Made by a program: the position numbers and the translations under genes
The notes under the pieces: model-generated
Databases searched by the model: none
What the model was told of the DNA's origin: nothing
Seen by the model: the letters and a program-made list of their open reading frames with translations, nothing else
Shown here: positions 6,790 through 14,544 of the stretch, in pieces
Numbering within the stretch: position 1 is the stretch's first letter
How the letters are laid out: every line of letters begins with the position of its first letter
DNA from: Anaerolineae bacterium
Lineage (GTDB): Bacteria > Chloroflexota > Anaerolineae > JAFGEY01
Assembly (NCBI GenBank): GCA_016931365.1
Contig: JAFGEY010000279.1
Coordinates: 1 to 17,978, forward strand
DNA length: 17,978 nucleotides
Reading direction: 5' to 3'

Positions 6790-7566
6790 ATGATTCGAAA
6801 ACCGCTGCTCTTGGCAATCGATACCGCCACCCATTTCGCTGGGCTGGCCCTCTATGACGGTGACATCGTTCGCGCCGAACAATACTGGCTCTCTCAAAAC
6901 AACCACTCGGTCGAATTGATGCCCGCGCTGGTCGACATGCTGGCACAGCAAGGTTTTGCCCCCCGCGACCTTTCAGCCGTGGGGGTGACCATTGGGCCAG
7001 GGTCGTTTACCGGCCTGCGCATCGGCCTCAGCGTGGCCAAAGGCCTGGCGATGGCAAACAAACTGATTATCCTGGGTGTGCCCACACTCGACGTACAAGC
7101 GCTCGTCGCCGTGCAGCGAATGCGCGAACTGCCCAAACCGTGTGATGACGAGGGCCATCCGATCGAAAATCAGCCCGAACTGCCCGGCATCGACCGGATG
7201 TTGAGCTACTACCCTGCCGAGCAGCGACGTCCCATCATCTCGATCATCCAGGCCGGGCGCAATCGTCTTTGTACGGCACGTTACGAGTACCGGCGCGGGC
7301 AGTGGCAGCGGCGCGGACGAATGCAACTGACCACCCTTTATGATCTGGTCGACCTGATCGGCGAACGCTGCCTGGTCTGCGGCGAGTTGAGTCAGGAAGA
7401 GATCGACATACTGGCCGCGCGCGTCGATCCGACTGTAGTATTTGCCTCCTCGTCTCAGGCGATGCGCCGTCCATCCTGCCTGGCCGAGCTGGCCTGGCTG
7501 CGCTTTCAGCGCGGTGAGGCAGATGATCTGGCGAGCCTGTCGCCGATCTATTTGAAAAGCTTGTGA
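6790..7566 (+). CDS. tsaB: tRNA t6A37 synthesis protein TsaB
   Basis: TsaB is the inactive ASKHA-fold partner of TsaD in t6A37 formation. The N-terminal LLLAIDTATHFAGLALYD (6-23) and the GPGSFTGLRIG motif (69-79) are family hallmarks, and the helix after it (LSVAKGLAMA) is intact. I start it at ATG 6790, one base after the tsaE stop, because family members begin close to the AIDTAT motif. A GTG at 6772 would add six residues and overlap tsaE. Neither has a clear ribosome site, so translation probably depends on coupling to tsaE. At 258 residues it is a little longer than the 230 or so of E. coli TsaB, with an extra polar insert around 113-137. Confidence 0.94.
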   Translation: MIRKPLLLAIDTATHFAGLALYDGDIVRAEQYWLSQNNHSVELMPALVDMLAQQGFAPRDLSAVGVTIGPGSFTGLRIGLSVAKGLAMANKLIILGVPTLDVQALVAVQRMRELPKPCDDEGHPIENQPELPGIDRMLSYYPAEQRRPIISIIQAGRNRLCTARYEYRRGQWQRRGRMQLTTLYDLVDLIGERCLVCGELSQEEIDILAARVDPTVVFASSSQAMRRPSCLAELAWLRFQRGEADDLASLSPIYLKSL

Positions 7567-8195
7567 CGCCGATGGCCGAACTCACTCTTCCTGCTCGATT
7601 CCCGTTCGACGATCCAGCCTTGCTCCAACTCGTCGCGCCGATGCGCATAGACGACGTCGAACAGATTATGCCCATCGAAGCTAACGCTTTTTCCGCACCC
7701 TGGCCCGCCTCTGCTTATCGATACGAACTGGCCTATAACGATCTGGCGACCTATCTGGTGCTGAAGCAGCGCAAAGCAACCATTGCACCCAAGACATCCT
7801 CGTGGTTTCAACGGCACCCTCCATCTTCAGCGCCATCAGTCCTGGCCTATGGTGGGTTCTGGCTGATGGTCGACGAGGCACACATCAGTACCATCGCCGT
7901 GCACCCGGATTGGCGCGGGCAGAGCTTGGGCGAATGGATGCTCGCCGGGCTGATCGAAGCCGCACTGCTCCGCCGCGCCGCGGAGATCACTCTGGAGGTG
8001 CGCATCTCGAACATGGTTGCCCAAAACCTGTACCGTAAATATATGTTTATTGTCGTTGGGGAGCGCAAAAAATATTATCATGACAACAACGAAGATGCGC
8101 TGATCATGACCACACCCCGGGTCGATAACCCGGATTTTGTCCGTCGCTTTGCGGAACTCAAGTCCCAGCTTGGGCAAAAATTGAGAGGGAAATGA
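7563..8195 (+). CDS. rimI: GNAT N-acetyltransferase, RimI type
   Basis: A protein N-terminal acetyltransferase of the RimI type, known for acetylating ribosomal protein S18. From the GTG at 7563, which overlaps the tsaB stop by 4 nt, it has 210 residues; ATG 7572 is an equally possible start. GNAT motif A is present as ISTIAVHPDWRGQSLGEWML, with RGQSLG (118-123) binding acetyl-CoA. The EVRISNMVAQNLYRKYMF segment and the YYHDNNEDALIM end strongly indicate RimI. Oddities are an approximately 25-residue insert (about 70-95, basic and Pro/Ser-rich) between core strands, and Met161 where the family usually has Gly before Phe. The position directly after tsaE and tsaB is a common bacterial arrangement. 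Confidence 0.9.
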   Translation: MTPMAELTLPARFPFDDPALLQLVAPMRIDDVEQIMPIEANAFSAPWPASAYRYELAYNDLATYLVLKQRKATIAPKTSSWFQRHPPSSAPSVLAYGGFWLMVDEAHISTIAVHPDWRGQSLGEWMLAGLIEAALLRRAAEITLEVRISNMVAQNLYRKYMFIVVGERKKYYHDNNEDALIMTTPRVDNPDFVRRFAELKSQLGQKLRGK

Positions 8196-8674
8196 TGGCA
8201 GCAAAAATACGGCCTGACGGCACGCCTTACAACATCTTGGAGCAAAATCTGAAACGGCTCGGTACGACGATGCTCCTCTTTTCGATCTATGACCTGATCG
8301 TCGCCCTGCTCTTTCTGGTCTGGCCGCAATGGTTTCTCAACCTGCTCGATTACAGCGGGGCGCGGTACGAGTTTCGCACTTTTGCCCTGGTTCACCTGCT
8401 CTTGCCCTGTTTTTGTATGCTGGCCTGGATGGACCCCAAACGCAACATTGTCATCGTCACCGGGGCGATCATGGCTCGTGTGATGTATACAGTCGTGCTG
8501 GCGATCTGGATTCTGATCGATCATGTGCCGCTCGCCTTTGCGGTCTTTGGCGGGATCAGCCTGCTCTTTGCCGCACTGCATTACCTGTTTCTGCGCCGCA
8601 GCGACTTTGGCTTTTGGGAAATCCTCAGCCGCGCCGGCAACCCGCCCGGCGTGAGTGGCAGGCGGTACAAATAG
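8192..8674 (+). CDS. Unknown four-helix membrane protein
   Basis: This 160-residue protein begins at ATG 8192, overlapping the rimI stop by 4 nt behind GAGAGGGAA; a second ATG follows at 8195. Four hydrophobic helices are visible at about 26-48, 64-81, 86-110 and 113-134, with a cytoplasmic-like basic C-terminus ending GRRYK. I do not recognise a family and see no catalytic motif. The tight overlap means it is made together with RimI and the t6A proteins, but nothing in the sequence ties it to tRNA or ribosome modification. It may simply share the transcript. The stop codon is the first part of a palindromic element. Confidence 0.8.
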   Translation: MMAAKIRPDGTPYNILEQNLKRLGTTMLLFSIYDLIVALLFLVWPQWFLNLLDYSGARYEFRTFALVHLLLPCFCMLAWMDPKRNIVIVTGAIMARVMYTVVLAIWILIDHVPLAFAVFGGISLLFAALHYLFLRRSDFGFWEILSRAGNPPGVSGRRYK

Positions 8675-8723
8675 TGCCTGACCTGCTCAATTTTTGCTCG
8701 TTATGCAAGAATTTGCCAGGCAC
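8674..8723. repeat. Bipartite inverted repeat after the membrane protein gene
   Basis: Outer arms GTGCCTG (8674-8680) and CAGGCAC (8717-8723) are perfect complements. Inside them AATTTTTGC (8689-8697) pairs with GCAAGAATT (8705-8713) with one G-U pair. The outer arms resemble the GTGCCTGGCAC-type palindromes often scattered in genomes carrying REP-associated transposases. No T-run follows. Confidence 0.55.
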
Positions 8724-8749
8724 AGGACATGACTCCACTGAAAAAACTC

Positions 8750-8831
8750 AACGCAAGGTCGCCAGGACGAAGGTTTTAATTGATAATAATGCATATTAGC
8801 AGTTGTTTTTAATCTTTTGCGCCTTGGCGTT
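8750..8831. repeat. Imperfect inverted repeat with AACGC...GCGTT ends
   Basis: AACGCAAGGTCGC (8750-8762) is an imperfect complement of GCGCCTTGGCGTT (8819-8831), differing by one indel and one mismatch. The middle is AT-rich. The arms resemble the AACGCAAAG/CGCCAAGG-like intergenic repeats of many environmental bacteria; this likeness is from memory, not a search. The right end abuts the region 30 nt before the 8861 gene and may carry its promoter (TAAAAT at 8831-8836). Confidence 0.5.
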
Positions 8832-8860
8832 AAAATAAGCTTTTTTCAGGAGACTCACTT

Positions 8861-9664
8861 ATGCGCCAAAAAATTCTCCCGATTCTGGTAGCAATCGCAC
8901 TGGCATTGAACCTCGGTATCATTGCCCTTTTGGTTGGCGCGGCGCTGATCGCGCGATCGCTGGCCCGCAATGTGGCCGACGAACTCGACAAGCTGAGCGA
9001 GAGCACCATCTCCTACACTGTTCACATCAGCCAGACAGTGCCCATTTCAACCGAGATTGGGGTCAACCGGGACGTAGTAGTGCCGATCAGCCTGATAGTG
9101 GAAGAGATGGTGCCCATCAACACTGAAATCCCCTTTCAACACACTCTGCGCGTGCCAGTTGACCTGGACATCGATCAAACCATCACGGTCGATACCGGCG
9201 TGCCCTTTGTCGATCAGGTCACGGTGCCAATTAGCGAGATGATCGCTATCGACAAAACGTTTGGCATTCCGGTGCAGATTCCTTTTTACGGCGAGCGAAC
9301 GATCAACATCCCCATTCGCGCCAACATTCCAGTCAAAATGGATGTGAACGTGCCGATCAGCAAAACCATACCGATAAAAACCGATATTCCGGTCGCCTTT
9401 ACCGTATCCGAAGAGATTTCGGTGGCGCTGGATGTGAGCGTGCCCGTCTCGTTGACCGTGCCGATCCGCATGCCGGTCGAGACGACGGTGACGGTGCCCT
9501 TTAGCCAGACGATTCCCATCCAGGCCCAGGTGCCGGTGGTATTCGACGTGCCGATTAACATCGCTCTCGACGAGACGCCGTTCGGGCAATTCCTGCGCGA
9601 TCTCGGCACACGGCTGCGCCTGGGCCAGAAAAGGAGCGAACCCCGTTTTGAGTCAAACCGCTAA
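8861..9664 (+). CDS. Membrane-anchored protein of 24-residue alternating beta repeats, family unknown
   Basis: This 267-residue protein starts at ATG 8861, 8 nt after CAGGAG. A long N-terminal hydrophobic helix (about 5-31) and a short charged helix (33-48) are followed by an extraordinary domain (about 50-236) in which even-numbered residues are nearly all Val, Ile, Leu or Phe and odd ones are polar or Pro. All 21 prolines between 61 and 231 fall on odd positions. Residues 59-82, 83-106 and 107-130 align as three 24-residue repeats sharing the VPI(S/N)TEI and VP(I/V)(S/D) patterns. Later repeats drift, and many prolines there are 6 apart. The last 30 residues are charged. It probably forms one long amphipathic beta structure outside the membrane. 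No function is assigned. It overlaps the MFS gene by 17 nt. Confidence 0.88.
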   Translation: MRQKILPILVAIALALNLGIIALLVGAALIARSLARNVADELDKLSESTISYTVHISQTVPISTEIGVNRDVVVPISLIVEEMVPINTEIPFQHTLRVPVDLDIDQTITVDTGVPFVDQVTVPISEMIAIDKTFGIPVQIPFYGERTINIPIRANIPVKMDVNVPISKTIPIKTDIPVAFTVSEEISVALDVSVPVSLTVPIRMPVETTVTVPFSQTIPIQAQVPVVFDVPINIALDETPFGQFLRDLGTRLRLGQKRSEPRFESNR

Positions 9665-10997
9665 ACAAGCCCTGCTTCCCTCCGAGGAACGGCGCAACAT
9701 CCGGCACGTAATCCTCGACGGCATCGGCATCGGCCTGATCTCGGCCGGCGGGTCCTTTGTCTCGGTGTTTGTGGTGCGCCTTGGCGCGTCGCCTTTCTGG
9801 GTCAGTCTGCTCTCGTCGATCCCGGCGACAATTGCCTTACTGACAACCCTGCCCTGGTCGCGCTTTCTGGAGCGCCAGACCCGGCCTCAAATCGTGCTCT
9901 CCTGGTCGCGTCTGTCAGGGTATATGATGTACCTGCCGGTCGCACTGCTGCCCTTTGTGATCAAGGGCGAGTGGACACCGCGGCTGATCGTTATCCTCTG
10001 GTCGCTGACCGCGCTGACCGGCAGCCTGACCAACCTCGCTTTTACTCTGACCATGGGCCACGCCGTGCCGCCGCATCGACGGGCCTTTTTGATGAGCCGC
10101 CGTTGGATGGTGATGGGCATCGCTCAATCGCTGGCCCTGCCCGTGGTTAGCTGGCTGATCGACAACCTGACTTTTCCGCTCGGCTACCAGATCGTCTTTA
10201 TGCTCAACGTCGGCATCGCTTTCTGGTCGTTTTTCTGGACGCGCAAAATCCAGGTCGAAAAAGAGGGCAAACCGCGCGAGGCCACTGTGCAGCACTTGCC
10301 GAGGCGAGTACCGCGATATGCGCTCGAACTTGCCAGCTTGAAGGAAAGCCTGCTCGAAGTCTGGCAGACCAGGCCTTTTTTCACTTTTATCAGTGGCAAG
10401 GTGTTGTTCCACCTCGGCCTGGCGATGGTCGGCGCATTGATCAATATCTATTGGATCAACCACCTCGACTTTTCGGATACCTGGGTCGGCACGATGGCAA
10501 CCACCTCGACAGTCGCCACGCTGCTCGCCTACCTGCCCTGGGTGCGCATCAAGCGCAAGATCGGCACCTGGAAGCTGACCGTCGTCTCCGTGCTGGGCTG
10601 TTCGCTCTATCCAGTTCTGCTGGCGCAGGCCAGATCACCGGGCTGGACGCTGCCAGTGGTAGCTTTTAATGGCATCATCGGCGCAGGGCTGAACCTGGCT
10701 TTTTTCGATGCCTTGCTCGAAGTTTGCCCGCCGCATAAAGAAGAGCGTTTCGTCGCCTTCAACGCCGTCGCCATGCATTTGACTGGCGTCGTCGGCCCAC
10801 CGATCGGCGCGGCGCTGCTCACCCTGCTCGACATCCGCTGGGTGATGGCCACCGGATCGCTGGTCGCCCTGGGCGGCGTGGGCGTTTTTGTGTGGGCCAG
10901 TTTGAAAAAAGGGGCGCGTCCGATTGAGCCGTCGCCGGCGGCGGACGTATTAAACTCAGGAGAAACACAAGATGCTGGTCAACGCCAACAAACCTGA
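9648..10997 (+). CDS. Major facilitator superfamily transporter
   Basis: This 449-residue integral membrane protein has about twelve hydrophobic helices in two halves, separated by a charged loop (about 200-235, KIQVEKEGKPREATVQ). It is a typical MFS carrier in the cytoplasmic membrane. The start is a TTG at 9648 within the last codons of the preceding gene, with AAGGAG 11 nt upstream; no ATG is closer to the first helix. The loop sequence PWSRFLERQTRPQ after helix 2 is in the place of the usual MFS A-motif but is not a good match. The substrate cannot be inferred. The hydrophilic C-terminal tail (about 418-449) overlaps the restriction endonuclease gene by 26 nt and may have been changed by its arrival. 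The hydrolase and oxidoreductase further down may act on what it carries. Confidence 0.9.
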   Translation: MSQTAKQALLPSEERRNIRHVILDGIGIGLISAGGSFVSVFVVRLGASPFWVSLLSSIPATIALLTTLPWSRFLERQTRPQIVLSWSRLSGYMMYLPVALLPFVIKGEWTPRLIVILWSLTALTGSLTNLAFTLTMGHAVPPHRRAFLMSRRWMVMGIAQSLALPVVSWLIDNLTFPLGYQIVFMLNVGIAFWSFFWTRKIQVEKEGKPREATVQHLPRRVPRYALELASLKESLLEVWQTRPFFTFISGKVLFHLGLAMVGALINIYWINHLDFSDTWVGTMATTSTVATLLAYLPWVRIKRKIGTWKLTVVSVLGCSLYPVLLAQARSPGWTLPVVAFNGIIGAGLNLAFFDALLEVCPPHKEERFVAFNAVAMHLTGVVGPPIGAALLTLLDIRWVMATGSLVALGGVGVFVWASLKKGARPIEPSPAADVLNSGETQDAGQRQQT

Positions 10998-11934
10998 ACT
11001 GTGGAAAGCAGATGTCGCCCGTTCCATCGACTTTTATAACCGCTGGTTCATCGAGTTTGCACCACGCACCTGGCGACAGACCCGGCAAGGCGCCGTCGAA
11101 CAGGTCATCTCGGCGCTGACCCAAGTCGACCATTTGCGGCGGTTGGACATCCACTGTCTCAAGCGGTCCCCAGAAATTTTGCCCATCCTGCGAATGGTCA
11201 CAGCGCCGCCAATCGCACGAGATCGACTCATCGGCCTATCTCAAACACCGCCAAGCCTGATCAAAAACATCGAGATCGATGGACGACTACCGTCTAAATT
11301 GTCATCTCTAGAAATCGATCTGGAATTACAAAAGATTATCGATGTGATTCAAAGACTGATTGATATTGACCTGTTTCCCTGGTTTGAAACCGGCCTGGTT
11401 CCCGAACAAACCCAGGTGCTGCGCGCTGCCACCGTTGTCGCAGATCGACTGTGTGGCGCAATCGCCGATCCGGTTATTCGCAACGCTCAAGAACAAAGGC
11501 AGCTTGCAACTATCCAGCGGTGGCTACAGGACAAGGGATACACATTGATTGAATCAGGAAGCGGTATCCGTTTTGATCAAATGCCTGCCGCAAGTTTTGC
11601 CTTTCATATCAATGTGCCGGTTCGACAACCGAATCGCAATCGTCAGGTCAATCTACCCGTGGATGCAGCGATCATGCCATCAAACGCAGCGCTCGGCACA
11701 TTGCCACTGCTCATCGAAGCCAAGTCAGCCGGAGATTTCACCAACACCAACAAACGCCGCAAAGAAGAGGCAACCAAGATGGCACAGTTGCGTCACACCT
11801 ATGGCGAACGAATCGCTTTTGTCCTGTTTCTATGTGGCTATTTCGACAGTGGCTATTTGGGTTACGAAGCCGCCGAAGGGATCGATTGGGTTTGGGAACA
11901 CCGGATCGACGATCTGGCCGAGTGGGGCATCTAG
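10972..11934 (+). CDS. XamI-family type II restriction endonuclease
   Basis: This 320-residue protein begins at ATG 10972 behind AGGAG and overlaps the transporter end by 26 nt. Its N-terminus (NANKPELWKADVARSIDFYN, then WFIEFAPRTWRQTR) is what I recall as characteristic of the XamI family. A PD-(D/E)XK nuclease core is visible as Asp231 in LPVDAAI and Glu249-x-Lys251 in PLLIEAKSAGDF, followed by NKRRKEEA, consistent with Mg-dependent cleavage. XamI itself cuts GTCGAC; whether this member does is inference. The cognate methyltransferase follows with no spacer (TAG then ATG). No controller gene is present. Codon and base composition are poorer in G+C than in neighbours: 51 of 120 bases at 11221-11340 by hand count. 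Confidence 0.87.
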   Translation: MLVNANKPELWKADVARSIDFYNRWFIEFAPRTWRQTRQGAVEQVISALTQVDHLRRLDIHCLKRSPEILPILRMVTAPPIARDRLIGLSQTPPSLIKNIEIDGRLPSKLSSLEIDLELQKIIDVIQRLIDIDLFPWFETGLVPEQTQVLRAATVVADRLCGAIADPVIRNAQEQRQLATIQRWLQDKGYTLIESGSGIRFDQMPAASFAFHINVPVRQPNRNRQVNLPVDAAIMPSNAALGTLPLLIEAKSAGDFTNTNKRRKEEATKMAQLRHTYGERIAFVLFLCGYFDSGYLGYEAAEGIDWVWEHRIDDLAEWGI

Positions 11935-13560
11935 ATGGATGTAAAAGCACGAGAGCGATTGTCCATTGACGATTTAGAACGGGCGCGGCTTGAATTGCAA
12001 GCCCGAATCGATGCCACCAAAACATCGAACGAGCGCAACAGGTTGGGACAGTTTGCCACGCCGACTGCTCTTGCTGTAGATATTCTTTCCTTTGCACAAA
12101 ACATCTTGGAAAAAAGAGCACCTGCTTGCCCAATTCGTTTTCTCGATCCCGCATTTGGCAGCGGCGCATTTTACTCGGCGTTGCTGCGTGTATTTCCCGC
12201 CGATCAGATCGCGCGCGCCTGGGGCTGCGAAATCGATCCGTCGTATGGGCAGCAGGCGCAAGTGTTGTGGCAAGATACAAAACTAGGGCTAGATATTCAA
12301 GATTTTACACGGTTAACGCCGCCGGCCGACAATAACCGACGCGCCAACCTGGTGATCTGCAATCCCCCTTATGTGCGTCACCATCACATCACAAGCGAAG
12401 ACAAAGTGCGGCTGCAAAATCTAGTGCGGCGACAAAACGGAATTCAGTTGAACGGGCTGGCCGGTTTATATGTCTACTTTATGCTGCTCGCCCATCACTG
12501 GATGTCCGATGGTGGACTGGCTTGCTGGCTTGTGCCCAGCGAGTTTATGGACGTCAATTATGGCAAACAGATTAAACGCTATCTCTTGAATCAGGTGCAG
12601 TTAGTGAGCATCCACCGTTTCGATCCAGATGACGTGCAATTCCAGGACGCGCTTGTTTCATCGGCTGTCGTCTGCTTTATCAAACAAAAGCCGGCCACCG
12701 GGCAAAAGGTCAAGTTTAGCTATGGCGGCACATTGGCTGCTCCGCAACAAACCCAATTAATCTCAATACGCGATCTGGATCCCGCTGCCAAGTGGACCCA
12801 GCTTTCCCAACCACGATCAAGTGTTTCTCAACCGGACACGCTTCGGTTGAGCGATCTGTTTGTCGTCAAACGCGGCCTTGTGACCGGCGCAAACAAATTC
12901 TTTATTCTGACCCCAGAACAGATCGCCGTTCACCAACTACCGACCGAGTTCTTGACGCCTATTCTTCCTGGCCCTCGGTATTTAGTCGAAAATGAAATCC
13001 ACGCCGACAAAAACGGCCAACCACTGATCGAACCCCGTTTGTTCTTGCTCAAGTGCAATCTGCCGGAGCACGTCGTTCAGGCCGAATACCCGGCGCTATG
13101 GGCCTATTTGCAGCAAGGTACGGAACAAAACCTTCACAATCGCTATATTTGCCGTCATCGCACTCCCTGGTACAACCAGGAAGAACGCCCACCCGCGCCC
13201 TTTTTATGCACCTATATGGGACGCTCACAAGGCAGAAACGATGCACCGTTTCGATTTTTACTCAACCATTCCCAGGCCACAGCCCCCAATGTTTACCTGC
13301 TGCTATACCCCAAACCCAAGCTGGCAAACACCCTGGCGCGCAATCCCAACGCCAAAAGACTTGTCTGGCAGGCCTTAACCCAAATTCCCCTCTCATCACT
13401 GCTCACCGAGGGACGGGTTTACGGCGGAGGACTGCACAAGCTGGAACCGAACGAACTGGCAAACGCGCCCTTCGAAGGGCTGGAGCAGCAAATACCAGAA
13501 TTAAAAGCATCCGTGCCATCTCAACTTCAGTTACCGCTTTGGGAAGGAATCAATCTATGA
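11935..13560 (+). CDS. N6-adenine DNA methyltransferase of the XamI-type system
   Basis: This 541-residue S-adenosylmethionine-dependent enzyme should methylate adenine in the site cut by the upstream nuclease and so protect the host. Motifs are in the order of gamma-type N6 methyltransferases: GQFATP (39-44, motif X region), FLDPAFGSGAF (69-79, motif I, cofactor binding), a Glu-Ile-Asp (99-101) acidic motif II, and NPPY (143-146, motif IV, catalytic). The C-terminal half (about 290-530) has the look of a TaqI/Eco57I-like target-recognition region, with RLSDLFVVKRGLVTGANKFF near its start. The ATG directly abuts the nuclease stop codon. The end overlaps the hydrolase start by 4 nt. It appears complete and intact. 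Confidence 0.93.
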   Translation: MDVKARERLSIDDLERARLELQARIDATKTSNERNRLGQFATPTALAVDILSFAQNILEKRAPACPIRFLDPAFGSGAFYSALLRVFPADQIARAWGCEIDPSYGQQAQVLWQDTKLGLDIQDFTRLTPPADNNRRANLVICNPPYVRHHHITSEDKVRLQNLVRRQNGIQLNGLAGLYVYFMLLAHHWMSDGGLACWLVPSEFMDVNYGKQIKRYLLNQVQLVSIHRFDPDDVQFQDALVSSAVVCFIKQKPATGQKVKFSYGGTLAAPQQTQLISIRDLDPAAKWTQLSQPRSSVSQPDTLRLSDLFVVKRGLVTGANKFFILTPEQIAVHQLPTEFLTPILPGPRYLVENEIHADKNGQPLIEPRLFLLKCNLPEHVVQAEYPALWAYLQQGTEQNLHNRYICRHRTPWYNQEERPPAPFLCTYMGRSQGRNDAPFRFLLNHSQATAPNVYLLLYPKPKLANTLARNPNAKRLVWQALTQIPLSSLLTEGRVYGGGLHKLEPNELANAPFEGLEQQIPELKASVPSQLQLPLWEGINL

Positions 13561-14528
13561 CCACACTTGCTCGCATCGCTACTGTGTGTCAAAACGGAGA
13601 GTTTTACCCTACTGTCGAGCAAAATCGCGACCACATCCTGCGCCTGCTCGACCTGACCCTGGCTCACCGGCCCGACCTGGTCTGCTTGCCGGAGACCTTT
13701 ACCACGTCCGGTGGGGCTGCCGACCTGTGCGAACCGGTGCCCGGCCCGACGACCGATATTGTATCCAAAAAATCCAAAGAACATCGTTGTTATATTATCT
13801 GTCCGATCAAAACCGCGCGTGATGGTCAGCTCTGGAACTCGGCGGTGATTGTCGGGCGCGACGGCGAAATTGCCGGCATTTATGACAAAGTCCACCCCGT
13901 CACCACCTCGCCCGATTACACGGTGATGGAAAACGGCCTCACCCCCGGCCCGACCCCGCCGCCCGTTTTCGACCTCAACTTTGGGCGTGTGGGCGTGCAA
14001 ATCTGCTTCGACGCCGGATTTCCCGAGAGCTGGCAGGCGCTGGCCGATCAGGGCGCACGGCTGGTGTTCTGGCCATCGGCGTACAACGGCGGCTTCCCGC
14101 TCCAGGTCTATGCCTACCTGCACCATTTCTACGTTGTCTCGTCGGTACACACCGACAGCTCGCGGATCATCGATCCGCTGGGCCAAATCATCCAGCGTAC
14201 CGATCAGCGCCTCAACGTGATTTACCGCGACATCAACCTCGACTACTGTGTCTCGCACTGGGATTTCAACTATAGCATCCCCGACCAGATTATGGCTCGC
14301 TACGGCGAGCGGGTCGAAATTCGTTCCGACCGCGACAGCGCGCATTTTCTGGTCGAACCAAGGGACGATAGCATCACTGTGGCCCACTTGCAGCAGGAAT
14401 TCGGCTTTGAATCGACCGCTCAATACCATCGACGCCACCGCGAGACCTACCCGGCCCTGCGCGCGGGCGAAAAGCCCGTCCCGCAGTCGGCCGGACACGG
14501 CAATCGCCCGCAGTACAGACGGTGGTAA
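13557..14528 (+). CDS. Carbon-nitrogen hydrolase (nitrilase superfamily)
   Basis: This 323-residue cytoplasmic amidase-like enzyme has the full catalytic triad of the superfamily: Glu46 in VCLPETFTTSG, Lys111 in IYDKVHP and Cys150 in VGVQICFDAGFPESW. It should hydrolyse an amide, carbamoyl or nitrile bond. I start at ATG 13557, which overlaps the methyltransferase stop (ATGA) and has AAGGA 8 nt before it; the frame is open 168 codons further upstream, but only as a shadow of the methyltransferase. Compared with the usual 260-300 residues it has an extra hydrophilic C-terminal end (about 265-323). It is followed after 16 nt by an FAD oxidoreductase, suggesting that both act in one degradation route together with the MFS carrier. 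Substrate unknown. Confidence 0.93.
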   Translation: MTTLARIATVCQNGEFYPTVEQNRDHILRLLDLTLAHRPDLVCLPETFTTSGGAADLCEPVPGPTTDIVSKKSKEHRCYIICPIKTARDGQLWNSAVIVGRDGEIAGIYDKVHPVTTSPDYTVMENGLTPGPTPPPVFDLNFGRVGVQICFDAGFPESWQALADQGARLVFWPSAYNGGFPLQVYAYLHHFYVVSSVHTDSSRIIDPLGQIIQRTDQRLNVIYRDINLDYCVSHWDFNYSIPDQIMARYGERVEIRSDRDSAHFLVEPRDDSITVAHLQQEFGFESTAQYHRRHRETYPALRAGEKPVPQSAGHGNRPQYRRW

Positions 14529-14544
14529 CGACGGAGACAAGCCA

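Noticed and set aside
13053..13556. An N-terminal extension of 168 codons for the carbon-nitrogen hydrolase.
   Set aside because: It overlaps the methyltransferase C-terminus and has shadow composition; the nitrilase fold begins at ATG 13557 with its own ribosome site.
14248..14544. A 99-codon extension for the FAD oxidoreductase.
   Set aside because: It lies inside the hydrolase gene in another frame; the GxGxxG strand begins 7 residues after ATG 14545.
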